From NCBI GenBank assembly GCA_015066785.1, contig SVNT01000002.1, forward strand, positions 186,001 through 250,000: DNA of 64,000 bases. The letters run 5' to 3'. This DNA comes from Ruminococcus sp. GTDB lineage: Bacteria; Bacillota; Clostridia; Oscillospirales; Ruminococcaceae. The stretch's first letter is position 1. Every line of letters begins with the position of its first letter. The notes below the pieces were generated by a model that had not been told where the DNA came from, made no database searches, and was given only the letters and a program-made list of their open reading frames with translations. Below, in pieces: positions 50,016 to 58,662 of the stretch. The position numbers and the translations under genes are program-made.

Positions 50016-53000
50016 ATGAAATTCAATATGCCTGATTTTTCAAGGCTTGACCCAAGAAACTGGGATATACAGATTAATTTCAAGAGTCTTCGTGCAAAGC
50101 TGATGCTTTACATCGTAGGCTCGGCGCTTGCAATATGCACGGCGTTCGTTATCGTGAGTGCGATAAACCTCACAGTGACGACAAACAATTCAATAGATGT
50201 AATGCTTGCGGAAACCGCCGAAGGACAGGCGCTCTACATCAGCGGCGCACTTGAAAACCTCAAGTCCGAGGTTGAGGGTGTTGCAGGCAATGCCTACATC
50301 GCAGAAAATTCAGACAACGAGGCAAAGCTGACAGACTACCTCGACTCGATGGCTGAAAAGAATAACTGGATGGGCTATGCGCTTATCTCGGATGACGAGG
50401 TTATCGTTTCGACAATAAGCGAATCGGTACTTACATATCAGCAGCGTTTTGATTATTATGCCGCAGCTGCCGAGTTCGGACAGACATCACTTTCCGAAAT
50501 GTCGGTACACAGCGGTGTTGCATACTTCAGCGTTGCCGCTCCCGTACTCTACGGCGAGAAGGCGGCGACAGGCGATGTTCTCGTGGTGCTTTACGACTCC
50601 GCAAGGCTCTGCGACCTTCTCGGTCAGACAACAGTCGGAAGCGGCTACATCATCGACAAGGAAGGCACACGAATTGCCTCAACCGAATACGACACGATGA
50701 GAGAGCTTAATGTCGTGCAGGCGGCAAAGGCGGACAGAACCTATCGCAGTATGGCGAAGTTCGAAGGAAAGGTTGCCCTTGACGAATCGGGCGTAGGCTC
50801 ATACAAGTACAAGACCGAAAAAATGGTTGCGGGCTGGACGACAATCCGGGGAACTGACGGCTGGAAGTTCGTGTTCACCGCACCGAAGTCCGAATTCACA
50901 GGACAGATGAGCATAGGAATTACAGCGGCAATCGTTACGGGAATAATCTCCCTTATCGGAATTGTTGTTGTGGTATTCATTATTGTAAGCCAGATAGTAA
51001 AGCCGATAACACAGTCAACGGAAAGACTCCGCAGACTCTCCGAAGGCGACCTCAACTCACCCGTCGAGGTTTCAAACCAGAAGAACGAAGTCGGCATACT
51101 TTCATCATCACTTGAAGAAACGATATACTCACTCAAGCAGTATATTGACCGTATAGCAGACGCACTCAACCGTATCGCAGCGGGCGATGTCGCATTCGAG
51201 ATGGACGGACAGTTCAGGGGCGACTTCGTGAAAATCAAGGACAGCTTCAACAGTATCCTTGCAAAGCTCCGTGAAACCTTCGAGGACATCAGCATCTCGT
51301 CCGAGCAGGTTAACTCGGGTGCAAACTCATTCTCTCTTGCGTCGAGCGATATGTTCGACGGCGCTACAAGACAGTCTGCGGCAATCGCAGTGCTTTCACT
51401 GCAGCTTGAGGAAGTATCACAGCAGGTAAACCTCAACGCAAAGGCCGCTGAAAAGACAGAGGAACTCGTTGACGATGTACAGAACAAGATTAATGTCTGC
51501 AACATCCAGATGAGCCAGCTCCTCATGTCGATGGACGACATCAACGAATCGTCCGAGCAGATTTCAAAGATTATCCGTGTAATTGACGATATTGCATTCC
51601 AGACGAATATCCTCGCACTCAACGCCGCTATCGAGGCTGCCCGTGCAGGTCACGCAGGAAAGGGCTTTGCGGTTGTTGCCGACGAAGTACGAAACCTTGC
51701 GGCGAAGTCGGCGGATGCGGCAAGAAGAACGGCAGAGCTTATTCAGCGTTCGGTAGAGAATGTAGAAAAGGGCTCGGAACTTGCAAAGTACACCGCAGTT
51801 GCGCTTGACGAAATCGTAGAGAATGCGTCAACAATCAGCGACGAGGTATCATCAATCACCCGTGCTTCGCAGGAGCAGGCAGAAAACATCGCACAGATCA
51901 ACGAGGGCGTTGAGCAGATTACGGAAGTTATCAACGATAACACCTCTACGGCACAGACCAGCTCCGACTCGGCAGAAATTCTTCTTGCACAGGCAGAACA
52001 GCTTGCCGACCGTGTATCGAAGTTCAAGTACGAGGGCGATTTCGAAAGCTACGATTATAACGACGACGATAACCCGTACATCACCCGTGACGATGACGAC
52101 GATGATGACGATGACGACGATTACAGCAGTTCGTCATTCGGAGGCTCTGACGACAGCAGCGTGAACGACCTGTTCAACTTCACATCAGCGCCTGCACCCG
52201 TTGACAGCGACGATGATGACGATGATAATTCCGACAACGGCGGAACTTCGTCGAATGTAGACGATTTGTTCAATTTCAATTCAGCACCTGCCGATGTCAA
52301 CGACCTGTTCAATTTCTCGTCGGCACCCGCACCTGCAAGCGACGAAGACGAAGAAGACGAATCTTCCGACGATGAGGAAACGGACGTAAACGACCTCTTT
52401 AACTTCGAGCCTGCACCTGAGAGTGAGGACGAAGACGAAGAAGCTCCCGATGATGAGGAAACAGACGTAAACGACCTCTTCAACTTCGAGCCTGCACCCG
52501 AGAGTGAGGACGAGGGCGAAGAAGCTTCCGACGAGGGAACGACAGACGTAAACGACCTCTTCAACTTCGGCCCTGCACCCGAGAGTGAGGACGAAGACGA
52601 AGAATCTTCCGACGATGAGGAAACAGATGTAAACGACCTCTTCAACTTCGGCCCTGCACCCGAGAGTGAGGACGAAGACGAAGAAACTTCCGACGATGAG
52701 GAAACAGACGTAAACGACTTGTTCAACTTCTCGTCAGCACCCGAGAGTGAAGACGAGAACGAAGAAGCTTCCGACGATGAGGAAACAGACGTAAACGACC
52801 TCTTCAACTTCGGCCCTGCACCCGAGAGTGAAGACGAGAACGAAGAAGCTTCCGACGATGAGGAAACAGACGTAAACGACCTCTTCAACTTCGGCCCTGC
52901 ACCCGAGAGTGAGGACGAAGACGAAGAAACTTCCGACGATGAGGAAACAGACGTAAACGACCTCTTCAACTTCGGCCCTGCACCCGAGAGTGAGGACGAA

Positions 53001-53300
53001 GACGAAGAAACTCCCGACGAGGAAGATACGGACATAGACGCACTCTTCAGCTTTGACCCCGCAACCGAAAGCGAGGAAAGTGAGAGCAACGAAGAAGACG
53101 CTCCCGCCGATGAAGTGAACATAAACGATATGTTCAATTTCGGTGACGCAACGGTAATCGAGGATGACCTTCCGACAGAGGAAGAACCGCCCTCGACCGA
53201 GCAGGCGTTTGACTTCCTTGACAGCGCAGAGGAAGCTCCCAAGGAGCCACCCAAGAAAAAGCGTGGCAGACCGAGGAAGAAACCTCCCGTAGAAGAATAA
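50016..53300 (+). CDS. Methyl-accepting chemotaxis-type protein with acidic repeat tail
   Basis: 1094 residues from ATG 50016. TM1 about 33-55, a Cache-like sensor (55-295), TM2 about 303-328, HAMP (330-385), then an MCP signalling coiled coil with the conserved tip [40 protein letters not shown] in shorter terms. From about residue 675 the tail is very acidic and holds 13 copies of a V(N/D)DLFNF-like motif, the middle eight as 27-residue units. The last 20 residues turn basic with [13 protein letters not shown], an AT-hook-like core. No flagellar or che genes are near, so it may serve twitching motility. Confidence 0.9.
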   Translation: MKFNMPDFSRLDPRNWDIQINFKSLRAKLMLYIVGSALAICTAFVIVSAINLTVTTNNSIDVMLAETAEGQALYISGALENLKSEVEGVAGNAYIAENSDNEAKLTDYLDSMAEKNNWMGYALISDDEVIVSTISESVLTYQQRFDYYAAAAEFGQTSLSEMSVHSGVAYFSVAAPVLYGEKAATGDVLVVLYDSARLCDLLGQTTVGSGYIIDKEGTRIASTEYDTMRELNVVQAAKADRTYRSMAKFEGKVALDESGVGSYKYKTEKMVAGWTTIRGTDGWKFVFTAPKSEFTGQMSIGITAAIVTGIISLIGIVVVVFIIVSQIVKPITQSTERLRRLSEGDLNSPVEVSNQKNEVGILSSSLEETIYSLKQYIDRIADALNRIAAGDVAFEMDGQFRGDFVKIKDSFNSILAKLRETFEDISISSEQVNSGANSFSLASSDMFDGATRQSAAIAVLSLQLEEVSQQVNLNAKAAEKTEELVDDVQNKINVCNIQMSQLLMSMDDINESSEQISKIIRVIDDIAFQTNILALNAAIEAARAGHAGKGFAVVADEVRNLAAKSADAARRTAELIQRSVENVEKGSELAKYTAVALDEIVENASTISDEVSSITRASQEQAENIAQINEGVEQITEVINDNTSTAQTSSDSAEILLAQAEQLADRVSKFKYEGDFESYDYNDDDNPYITRDDDDDDDDDDDYSSSSFGGSDDSSVNDLFNFTSAPAPVDSDDDDDDNSDNGGTSSNVDDLFNFNSAPADVNDLFNFSSAPAPASDEDEEDESSDDEETDVNDLFNFEPAPESEDEDEEAPDDEETDVNDLFNFEPAPESEDEGEEASDEGTTDVNDLFNFGPAPESEDEDEESSDDEETDVNDLFNFGPAPESEDEDEETSDDEETDVNDLFNFSSAPESEDENEEASDDEETDVNDLFNFGPAPESEDENEEASDDEETDVNDLFNFGPAPESEDEDEETSDDEETDVNDLFNFGPAPESEDEDEETPDEEDTDIDALFSFDPATESEESESNEEDAPADEVNINDMFNFGDATVIEDDLPTEEEPPSTEQAFDFLDSAEEAPKEPPKKKRGRPRKKPPVEE
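52375..53030 (+). repeat. In-gene 81-bp tandem repeats of the chemoreceptor tail
   Basis: Eight consecutive units of about 81 bases encode DVNDLFNF(G/E)[11 protein letters not shown]-type segments; neighbouring units are almost identical in DNA, suggesting recent expansion and likely length variation. The opposite strand is an open Ser-rich frame only because of this composition. Confidence 0.9.
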
Positions 53301-53305
53301 AAATA

Positions 53306-53336
53306 AATCCCTGAGCTACTCGCTCAGGGATTTTTA
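53306..53336 (+). terminator. Terminator of the chemoreceptor gene
   Basis: AAATCCCTGAGC and GCTCAGGGATTTTT stem with a short TACTC loop. Confidence 0.92.
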
Positions 53337-53470
53337 TGTATTTACTGAGGAAAACCCTTTTGAAAAAGGTTTTTCCTCAGACTCCTTTCCGAAAACTTCA
53401 GATTTATGAGGGGAACCTTTCTTCAGAAAGATTCCCCTCGATTATACATATAAAGTTTCTGTATGAATCA
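53336..53470 (+). repeat. Palindromic repeat, family 2, copy 2
   Basis: Shares with 39744-39957 the hairpin GAGGAAAAcCC...GGtTTTTCCTC (53345-53378), the phrase ACTCCTTTCC, the hairpin GAGGGGAAcCTTTC/GAAAGaTTCCCCTC (53407-53440) and partial inverted ends (TATGTATT ... ATACATATAAAG). The central ACTCCCACAGG hairpin is missing. Confidence 0.7.
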
Positions 53471-53471
53471 G

Positions 53472-53583
53472 ATTATAACACCGTCGAAATGGTCGATTTC
53501 ATGCTGGCAATTCTTTCGGCAGTGCTTATAAGTCAGTCGCCCGTTTATATTATAACACCGTCGAAATGGTCGATTTCATGCTG
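53472..53583 (-). repeat. 35-bp direct repeat at the 3' end of the deformylase gene
   Basis: A perfect 35-base sequence occurs at 53549-53583 (inside the gene, coding QHEIDHFDGVII) and again at 53472-53506, outside it. The outer copy keeps the reading of the metal-site helix and ends with a stop at the same place. The 42 bases between differ from the gene, so this is a partial 3' duplication. Confidence 0.85.
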
Positions 53584-53955
53584 TATAATCTCCGCCGTGA
53601 AATCGGTGAAGGTCTTTATCCGCTTGCGGAAAAGCCTGTCCTCCCACTCGACCTTGATTTTCTTGTAGCGTGTGGTCTTGCGCTTTCCGACGAGGGAAAG
53701 ACAGCCCTCCTCGGTTTCGTATTTCCCCTCACGCTTTGTTATTACGGGGTTGAACATTTCCGTCAGCGTGTCACCGTCGTAGAAGACGATTATCCGCTTT
53801 GAAACGCCTATCATATTCGCCGCCATGCCCACGCAACGCTCCGCATTTGCGGTGAGTGTGTCCACGAGGTCGTCGGCAACGGGAATATCGTCCTTTGTGG
53901 CGGGCGTTGATTTTATCTTTAAAAATTCTTCGTCACGGATTATTTCTTTTACCAT
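53545..53955 (-). CDS. def: Peptide deformylase
   Basis: Removes the formyl group from new proteins. The 136-residue product has all three motifs: GMAANMIG (GxGxAAxQ place, with M and N changes), EGCLSLVG with the metal Cys, and QHEIDHFDG with the HExxH metal site. It is short because it ends 3 residues after HFDG, as in small clostridial forms. AAAGGTGA precedes ATG 53955. The Gln normally ending motif 1 is Met here (AANMIG), which suggests a divergent paralogue of the main enzyme. Confidence 0.88.
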   Translation of the reverse strand: MVKEIIRDEEFLKIKSTPATKDDIPVADDLVDTLTANAERCVGMAANMIGVSKRIIVFYDGDTLTEMFNPVITKREGKYETEEGCLSLVGKRKTTRYKKIKVEWEDRLFRKRIKTFTDFTAEIIQHEIDHFDGVII

Positions 53956-54038
53956 AAAAATCACCTTTCATAAAATAAATCATACCGCACATTTTTCGGT
54001 GCGGTATGATTTTGTGGAAGTTATCGTGAGGTTTTCAG

Positions 54039-56702
54039 TTAAGTCGCCTCGGCATATACTACATGTCTGCCGCCGCCGTCATTACAGCGTTCATATTCTG
54101 CTTCGGAGGCAATCGTCCACGGAACTGATGCAGTAACGGTATTGTTGTTCTGACCCAGATAAAGAGTGCCATCAATTTTGTTTGTATTAAGGTCGCTTCT
54201 TACAACGGTGCAAATTGTATACGCATCCAGTACAAAGCTCTGGCTGTTAAGAGAGGTTAGAGTCCTTGATCCTGATGTTGATGTATTGCTTCTTTTTACA
54301 ATATCAATAGGCAAAGAGTATTTTACCGAGTAATAAACCGTCATACCGTCGGAATTTATGGTTATACTATCGTCACCGCTGTTTTCTGCGGGAATTGCCG
54401 TATCAGACAGTCCTTCGAATTCTACGCTTATAGCGTTGCTCCAACGGGAGATGTTGTCGCAATGTGCCGTGACGATTGTACCGCCCGTCAATGCCTCGCC
54501 GTATGCGACAGTCATCGCATAAGAGCCTTCGGTTGTTACCATATTGACCGTGACATTTACCTTGACATAAAGACTGGATGGCGGAACTGCATTTTGGGCA
54601 AAGGTATAGGTGCTGCTGTCCGCATTATCCGGGTCGTCCGAGATATACAGGACTTTTCTGCCTATTCCCGAGCCTACAGCGTCGGCTGTAATTGTCGTTG
54701 CGGCGAAATCGAATATACTTAATTCATAATTACCGCAGTTATACGAAGGATCATCTATGTCAAGCATGGGGATACTGTACATTCTTTCGACAGATACATA
54801 AATGTCGTCTGTACTCTCCGAAACGATGATTTCGCTTAAATCGTCGCTTGAGGAGGTTGTTCCCATTTTAACAATGGCAAGACCATTATAAGAAGCACTG
54901 GTGGTGTCACGCCATTCGTCCAGAACGGCATTGGTAAGAGCATTTTTGTTGATTGTGGAACCGATTTCAGTGTCATAGGTGGTTGTTGAGCCATCATCTG
55001 CGTGAATAGTTATTGTTTTGGCTCTTTCTACGAAATCCACATCGGCCGTTGCGATGATACTTCCCGTTTCTTTGTTCATTACAGTCGCAGATGATGCACT
55101 GCCGCTGCCGTCAGAGAATTCGTAATCCCAGCCGTTGAAGGTTGCGACATAATCAGCGGACGGGTGTGCATCGTCGTAAAGTAGGCTGTCGGAAGGAGTG
55201 GGATTGCTTGGTACTGACGAGTCCATAGTGAGATATTTGTCGGTCTTGTATAAAGTCCCGTTAATCATATATGTAACCGTCGAGTATGTAACGCCGACAT
55301 ATCTCACATGCTCTGTGCCGATTGTCACGGTGCTTCCCGCAGGAAGAATCGTAGATACATTTGTCACAAGAGAAGAATCATAGCTGAATGCGTTTGAATA
55401 GTCTGCCGAACCGTCGGCAAGACCTGTTCCGTCCGAAAAGCCCGATGAAACATTTATCCAGCCGAAGCTGAAAGCTGACGAGTCAAAGCCTGTCGGTGCC
55501 GAGGGGAGAGTCGCCGTGTCGCCTTCGACATAAAGCTCATGATGTTCTGCGGATTGTTCGCCCTCATAGAAAGCGAGGAATTCGAATTGGTCTTCTTCTA
55601 CGGCGCCACCTCCGCCTCCACCTCCGCCTGATGAGGAGGACTTGGTAGTTGTTGCCGCCGTTGTCGTTTCGGGAACGGTTGTGGTTTCGGGTGCTGTTGT
55701 CACTGCGGGTGCAGTTGTTTCAGCAGGGATAACCATTGTTTCTACGGGGAGAATTGTTGTCTCCTCCGATATTGTCGTTTCTTCGGGAAGAGTTGTTTCC
55801 TCGGGGAGAGTTGTTTCTTCGGGGATTGTTGTTTCTTCGGGAACAATGTCTGTATCTCCCGAAAGGGCGTCCATAATCTTGTCGAGGACATCGTCATCGA
55901 GAACGATTTCATCATCGTCGTTTGTTCTTATGAACTGGTGCAGGAATTTCTCGGGGATTTCTTCGTATACAACGCCTGTCTTTGCGTCGTCTTCGGAAAT
56001 GGGAGTAATCTCGCCCGTTTCTGTGTCGTATATTGCGAAGAATGAATTTCCGTCGATTTCTGCGTCGGAGAGGGTTTCTTCGTTGGGTGTTGTCACGATA
56101 ACAACACTCTTGTCAGGCTCAACCGTAACTTCTTTGCCCTTCGGAGCGCCGGCCTTGTCGATAAGCTGAACGGCAACCTTTCCGTGAGCTGTCGAAAGAC
56201 GGGTGTGGTATGTTCCGTCCTTGAGGCGTTCAACGGATACAACAAAGCTCGTTCCACGGACAGCCATTGTCGCCTTCGGCGTGTTTACGGTGTATGTGGA
56301 GTTTTCGCTGAGGGTTTCCGTAATCTCGTTGAGGATTGTTCCCGCACGGAGATTTATCGTTGTGAGGCTGTTCTTCGAGTCGCCCGTTGCGATAAGCTCA
56401 AGTACAGTCCCTCCGTCAAGGGATATGTATTTGTTGTCGTCAAGATTTATACGCATCGAGCTGTCCTCGGCAACGGTAACGGTGTCACCGCTTTCGAGGT
56501 TCATTCCGACATACGCATTTATGTCGGTGTCCGAACGCTGTACTATTGAAGTGCCGTCAACCTCAAACACCTTGAGAGTACGGTAAGCGTCCGGAGCGGT
56601 AACGACAATTACCGTAGCGACCGAAACTGTCACAAGTGCCGTAGCTGAGGCGATACCTATGAATAATTTTGTTTTCATCAACGCAAGGAGCTTTGAAAGC
56701 AT
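54039..56702 (-). CDS. FecR-domain surface protein with Thr/Glu linker
   Basis: 887 residues. N-terminal TM anchor (about 11-34), a FecR domain (about 80-180: NKYISLDGGTVLEL, TPKATMAVRGTSFVVSV), a linker of PEETT units (about 290-355) ending in an eight-glycine run, and a C-terminal region of about 510 residues with several beta-rich parts of unknown type. In Clostridia FecR-domain proteins of this kind sit outside the membrane; no sigma/anti-sigma pair is near. The c-di-GMP riboswitch upstream suggests a role in surface attachment or matrix. Confidence 0.82.
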   Translation of the reverse strand: MLSKLLALMKTKLFIGIASATALVTVSVATVIVVTAPDAYRTLKVFEVDGTSIVQRSDTDINAYVGMNLESGDTVTVAEDSSMRINLDDNKYISLDGGTVLELIATGDSKNSLTTINLRAGTILNEITETLSENSTYTVNTPKATMAVRGTSFVVSVERLKDGTYHTRLSTAHGKVAVQLIDKAGAPKGKEVTVEPDKSVVIVTTPNEETLSDAEIDGNSFFAIYDTETGEITPISEDDAKTGVVYEEIPEKFLHQFIRTNDDDEIVLDDDVLDKIMDALSGDTDIVPEETTIPEETTLPEETTLPEETTISEETTILPVETMVIPAETTAPAVTTAPETTTVPETTTAATTTKSSSSGGGGGGGGAVEEDQFEFLAFYEGEQSAEHHELYVEGDTATLPSAPTGFDSSAFSFGWINVSSGFSDGTGLADGSADYSNAFSYDSSLVTNVSTILPAGSTVTIGTEHVRYVGVTYSTVTYMINGTLYKTDKYLTMDSSVPSNPTPSDSLLYDDAHPSADYVATFNGWDYEFSDGSGSASSATVMNKETGSIIATADVDFVERAKTITIHADDGSTTTYDTEIGSTINKNALTNAVLDEWRDTTSASYNGLAIVKMGTTSSSDDLSEIIVSESTDDIYVSVERMYSIPMLDIDDPSYNCGNYELSIFDFAATTITADAVGSGIGRKVLYISDDPDNADSSTYTFAQNAVPPSSLYVKVNVTVNMVTTEGSYAMTVAYGEALTGGTIVTAHCDNISRWSNAISVEFEGLSDTAIPAENSGDDSITINSDGMTVYYSVKYSLPIDIVKRSNTSTSGSRTLTSLNSQSFVLDAYTICTVVRSDLNTNKIDGTLYLGQNNNTVTASVPWTIASEAEYERCNDGGGRHVVYAEAT

Positions 56703-56718
56703 ATAAAAACCTCCTGAT

Positions 56719-56836
56719 AATTAAAAAGCCGACGGACCACACGATTCTGATGCACAACAAATGCAGCAGGACCGCCATACCGTCGGTTAAGGCTCTTGCT
56801 TTGCGCGGTAACCTTTCGGATACCTTGCCCTTTAAT
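56719..56836 (-). promoter_or_regulatory. c-di-GMP-I (GEMM) riboswitch with terminator
   Basis: Read on the minus strand: GGGCAAGGTATCCGAAAGG, then TTACCGCGCAAAGC, then GAGCCTTAACC and GGTATGGCGG (56836 down to about 56764). The GAAA tetraloop, the GCGCAAAGC core and the UAUGG receptor half are the marks of GEMM-I aptamers. The 3' strand CCGACGG (56786-56780) also pairs with CCGTCGG before TTTTTAATT (56736-56719), a terminator, so ligand state can switch transcription of the FecR gene. A promoter, TTGCAA-17-TAATAT (56876-56848), lies just upstream. Confidence 0.87.
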
Positions 56837-57000
56837 TTGTTACGATAATATTATCATAATTTGTTTACAATTGCAATACCTGAAACACAAAATTAGCTTT
56901 TTGCACTAATTTTTCTCTTTGTTTTGATATAAATGACAAAAAATGCATAAGAGTAGCGTGTTAGCGTGATAAAGCAAACGCTTTTATTTGCAAAAAACTA

Positions 57001-57029
57001 TTTACATATAAATGGTATAATGTTATAAT
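57001..57029 (+). promoter_or_regulatory. Promoter of the GAF-GGDEF gene
   Basis: TTTACA (57001-57006) and TATAAT (57024-57029), spacer 17; a second TATAAT at 57013-57018 overlaps. Confidence 0.65.
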
Positions 57030-57067
57030 ATATGTAATCGTAATTAAAATCAAGAAGGTGAATTTGT

Positions 57068-58117
57068 ATGAGTGATATCAACACATCATTATCTGTCAGC
57101 TCAGAGGAACTCCTCGACAGAATTTTCGGAATAACACAGGATTTATACAGCGAAATGTCAAAGTCGGACAGTGACGCCGCAAACGACCATACAAAGATTT
57201 TCAAGCTGCTTACCGACCTCGGAAGAACGCTTGTAAACGCAGACCGTGCGAGCTTCTGGAAATGGGATAAGCGCAAGCACGAAATCTGGACAACAGCGGC
57301 TGTCGGCACGGGAAGAATTACAATTCCCGAGGGTACAGGCCTTGTCGGAAAGGCTCTCCTCGAAAGACACGCAATAGTTACAAACGACCCCTATAACCAC
57401 CCCGACTTCAACTCAAGCGTTGACAAGAGTACGGGGTATGTCACAAAGTCGATACTCGTAATGCCCGTTTCCAATTGTAAGGGAGAGTTTATCGGTGCAT
57501 ACCAGGCGATAAACAAGCTCGACAACGACGGCAAATTCGACCTTGAGGAAGACACAAGACGCCTTTCGCTTGCGGCATTTATCTGCGGAATAACGCTCGA
57601 GTCCGAGAGCTTCCTCGACGACTCAATGCACGACAGACTCACGGGCGTCAAGAACAGAATGGGCTTCTACAACGACTACAAGAACAAGTTCTCGAAAATC
57701 CTCAACGACGAGAACGAAATTCATCCCGTATCGCTCTTCATCTGCGACATCGACTTCTTCAAGAAGGTCAACGATACATACGGACATAACGCAGGCGACG
57801 CAATGCTCAAGCATGTTTCGGGGCTTATCAGCGGTAACTCCAGAATATGCGACGGTGTGTACCGTTGGGGCGGTGAGGAATTTATCGTAATCCTCCCCGA
57901 CACGGGACTTGTTGCCGCCGCTGAAATGGCGGAGCGTGTACGCTCGGTTGTTGAGGAATCCGTGTGCGAATTCGAAGACCTTAAAATCAAGGCAACGATG
58001 AGCTTCGGCGTAACACAGATTGATAAAACGCTTTCGATCGAGGATAATGTCAAGGTAGCTGACGAAAGACTCTACCGTGCAAAAGAAGGCGGAAGAAACA
58101 GAGTTATTATGGATTAA
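57068..58117 (+). CDS. GAF-GGDEF diguanylate cyclase
   Basis: 349-residue soluble protein: GAF domain (about 40-180: LTDLGRTLVNADRASFWKWD, GTGLVGKALLERHAIVTND) and a GGDEF domain (about 188-349) with an intact active loop RWGGEEFIVILPD and the start DRLTGVKNR. An RxxD inhibitory site is not obvious. It makes c-di-GMP from two GTP under control of a signal bound by GAF. It diverges from the FecR gene and its c-di-GMP riboswitch, which makes local feedback possible. Confidence 0.93.
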   Translation: MSDINTSLSVSSEELLDRIFGITQDLYSEMSKSDSDAANDHTKIFKLLTDLGRTLVNADRASFWKWDKRKHEIWTTAAVGTGRITIPEGTGLVGKALLERHAIVTNDPYNHPDFNSSVDKSTGYVTKSILVMPVSNCKGEFIGAYQAINKLDNDGKFDLEEDTRRLSLAAFICGITLESESFLDDSMHDRLTGVKNRMGFYNDYKNKFSKILNDENEIHPVSLFICDIDFFKKVNDTYGHNAGDAMLKHVSGLISGNSRICDGVYRWGGEEFIVILPDTGLVAAAEMAERVRSVVEESVCEFEDLKIKATMSFGVTQIDKTLSIEDNVKVADERLYRAKEGGRNRVIMD

Positions 58118-58137
58118 AAGTTTTATACAAATAAGTA

Positions 58138-58175
58138 AGGGTATCGAGCCGTTGCTCGGTACCCTTTATTTTTTG
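58138..58175. terminator. Terminator between cyclase and XRE genes
   Basis: AAGGGTATCGAG, loop, CTCGGTACCCTT followed by TATTTTTTG; serves both convergent genes. Confidence 0.88.
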
Positions 58176-58182
58176 TATTGTG

Positions 58183-58521
58183 TTATAGTTTATTTTTCAA
58201 TAGTTGTTGAGTAATTGAGATAACAGTGGCTTTTTCCTCGTGGTCAAGGTCGTTGAACATACAGAGAAAATCATTTGATGAACACGGGTCGTCGATATCG
58301 AAATCAAGAAAATCACGGGGCGATATATCAAGATAATCGCAGATATAGCAGAAAATCATCATCGAGGGCATACTCTTGCCGTTTTCGATGTTGTTTATAT
58401 AACCCGCACTCTGTCCGATGTCAAGGCTCATGCTTCTTGCAGAAACTCCCTTGAGAAGTCTTAAACTTGTAAGCCTTTGCGCAAATTTCTTTTCAAAATC
58501 ATCATAATCTGTATTTTTCAT
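58183..58521 (-). CDS. XRE-family transcription regulator
   Basis: 112 residues with a Cro/CI helix-turn-helix (about 12-66: FAQRLTSLRLLKGVSARSMSLDIGQSAGYINNIENGK), ending in an acidic tail. ATG 58521 has GGTGG upstream. It diverges from the Thr-rich lipoprotein gene, whose promoter spacer contains a perfect palindrome that is a good operator candidate. Confidence 0.9.
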   Translation of the reverse strand: MKNTDYDDFEKKFAQRLTSLRLLKGVSARSMSLDIGQSAGYINNIENGKSMPSMMIFCYICDYLDISPRDFLDFDIDDPCSSNDFLCMFNDLDHEEKATVISITQQLLKNKL

Positions 58522-58593
58522 ATCAATCACCACCAATAATATAATTGTACATTATATTATGATAGTTATATCTATTTTTATAAGTAATTATTG

Positions 58594-58622
58594 TTGACAC
58601 ATCTATTTTAAATAGATATAAT
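58594..58622 (+). promoter_or_regulatory. Consensus promoter with palindromic operator
   Basis: TTGACA (58594-58599), 17 bases, TATAAT (58617-58622). The spacer is almost wholly the inverted repeat ATCTATTT-t-AAATAGAT (58601-58617). A further half site, ATCTATTTTTA, lies at 58570-58580. A repressor bound here would cover both promoter boxes; the divergent XRE protein is the natural candidate. Confidence 0.8.
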
Positions 58623-58662
58623 ATAATTATTAACTAATTTAATGTGATAAAGGAGATTTTTT

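Noticed and set aside
52375-53030. Regular 81-bp repeats considered as a CRISPR array
   Set aside because: Units are contiguous and in frame within a gene, with no unique spacers. No cas gene is present in the window.
52121-53254. Long Ser-rich open frame on the minus strand
   Set aside because: It is the reverse reading of the acidic repeat tail of the chemoreceptor; Asp/Glu codons read backwards give Ser. No ribosome site and no known family.
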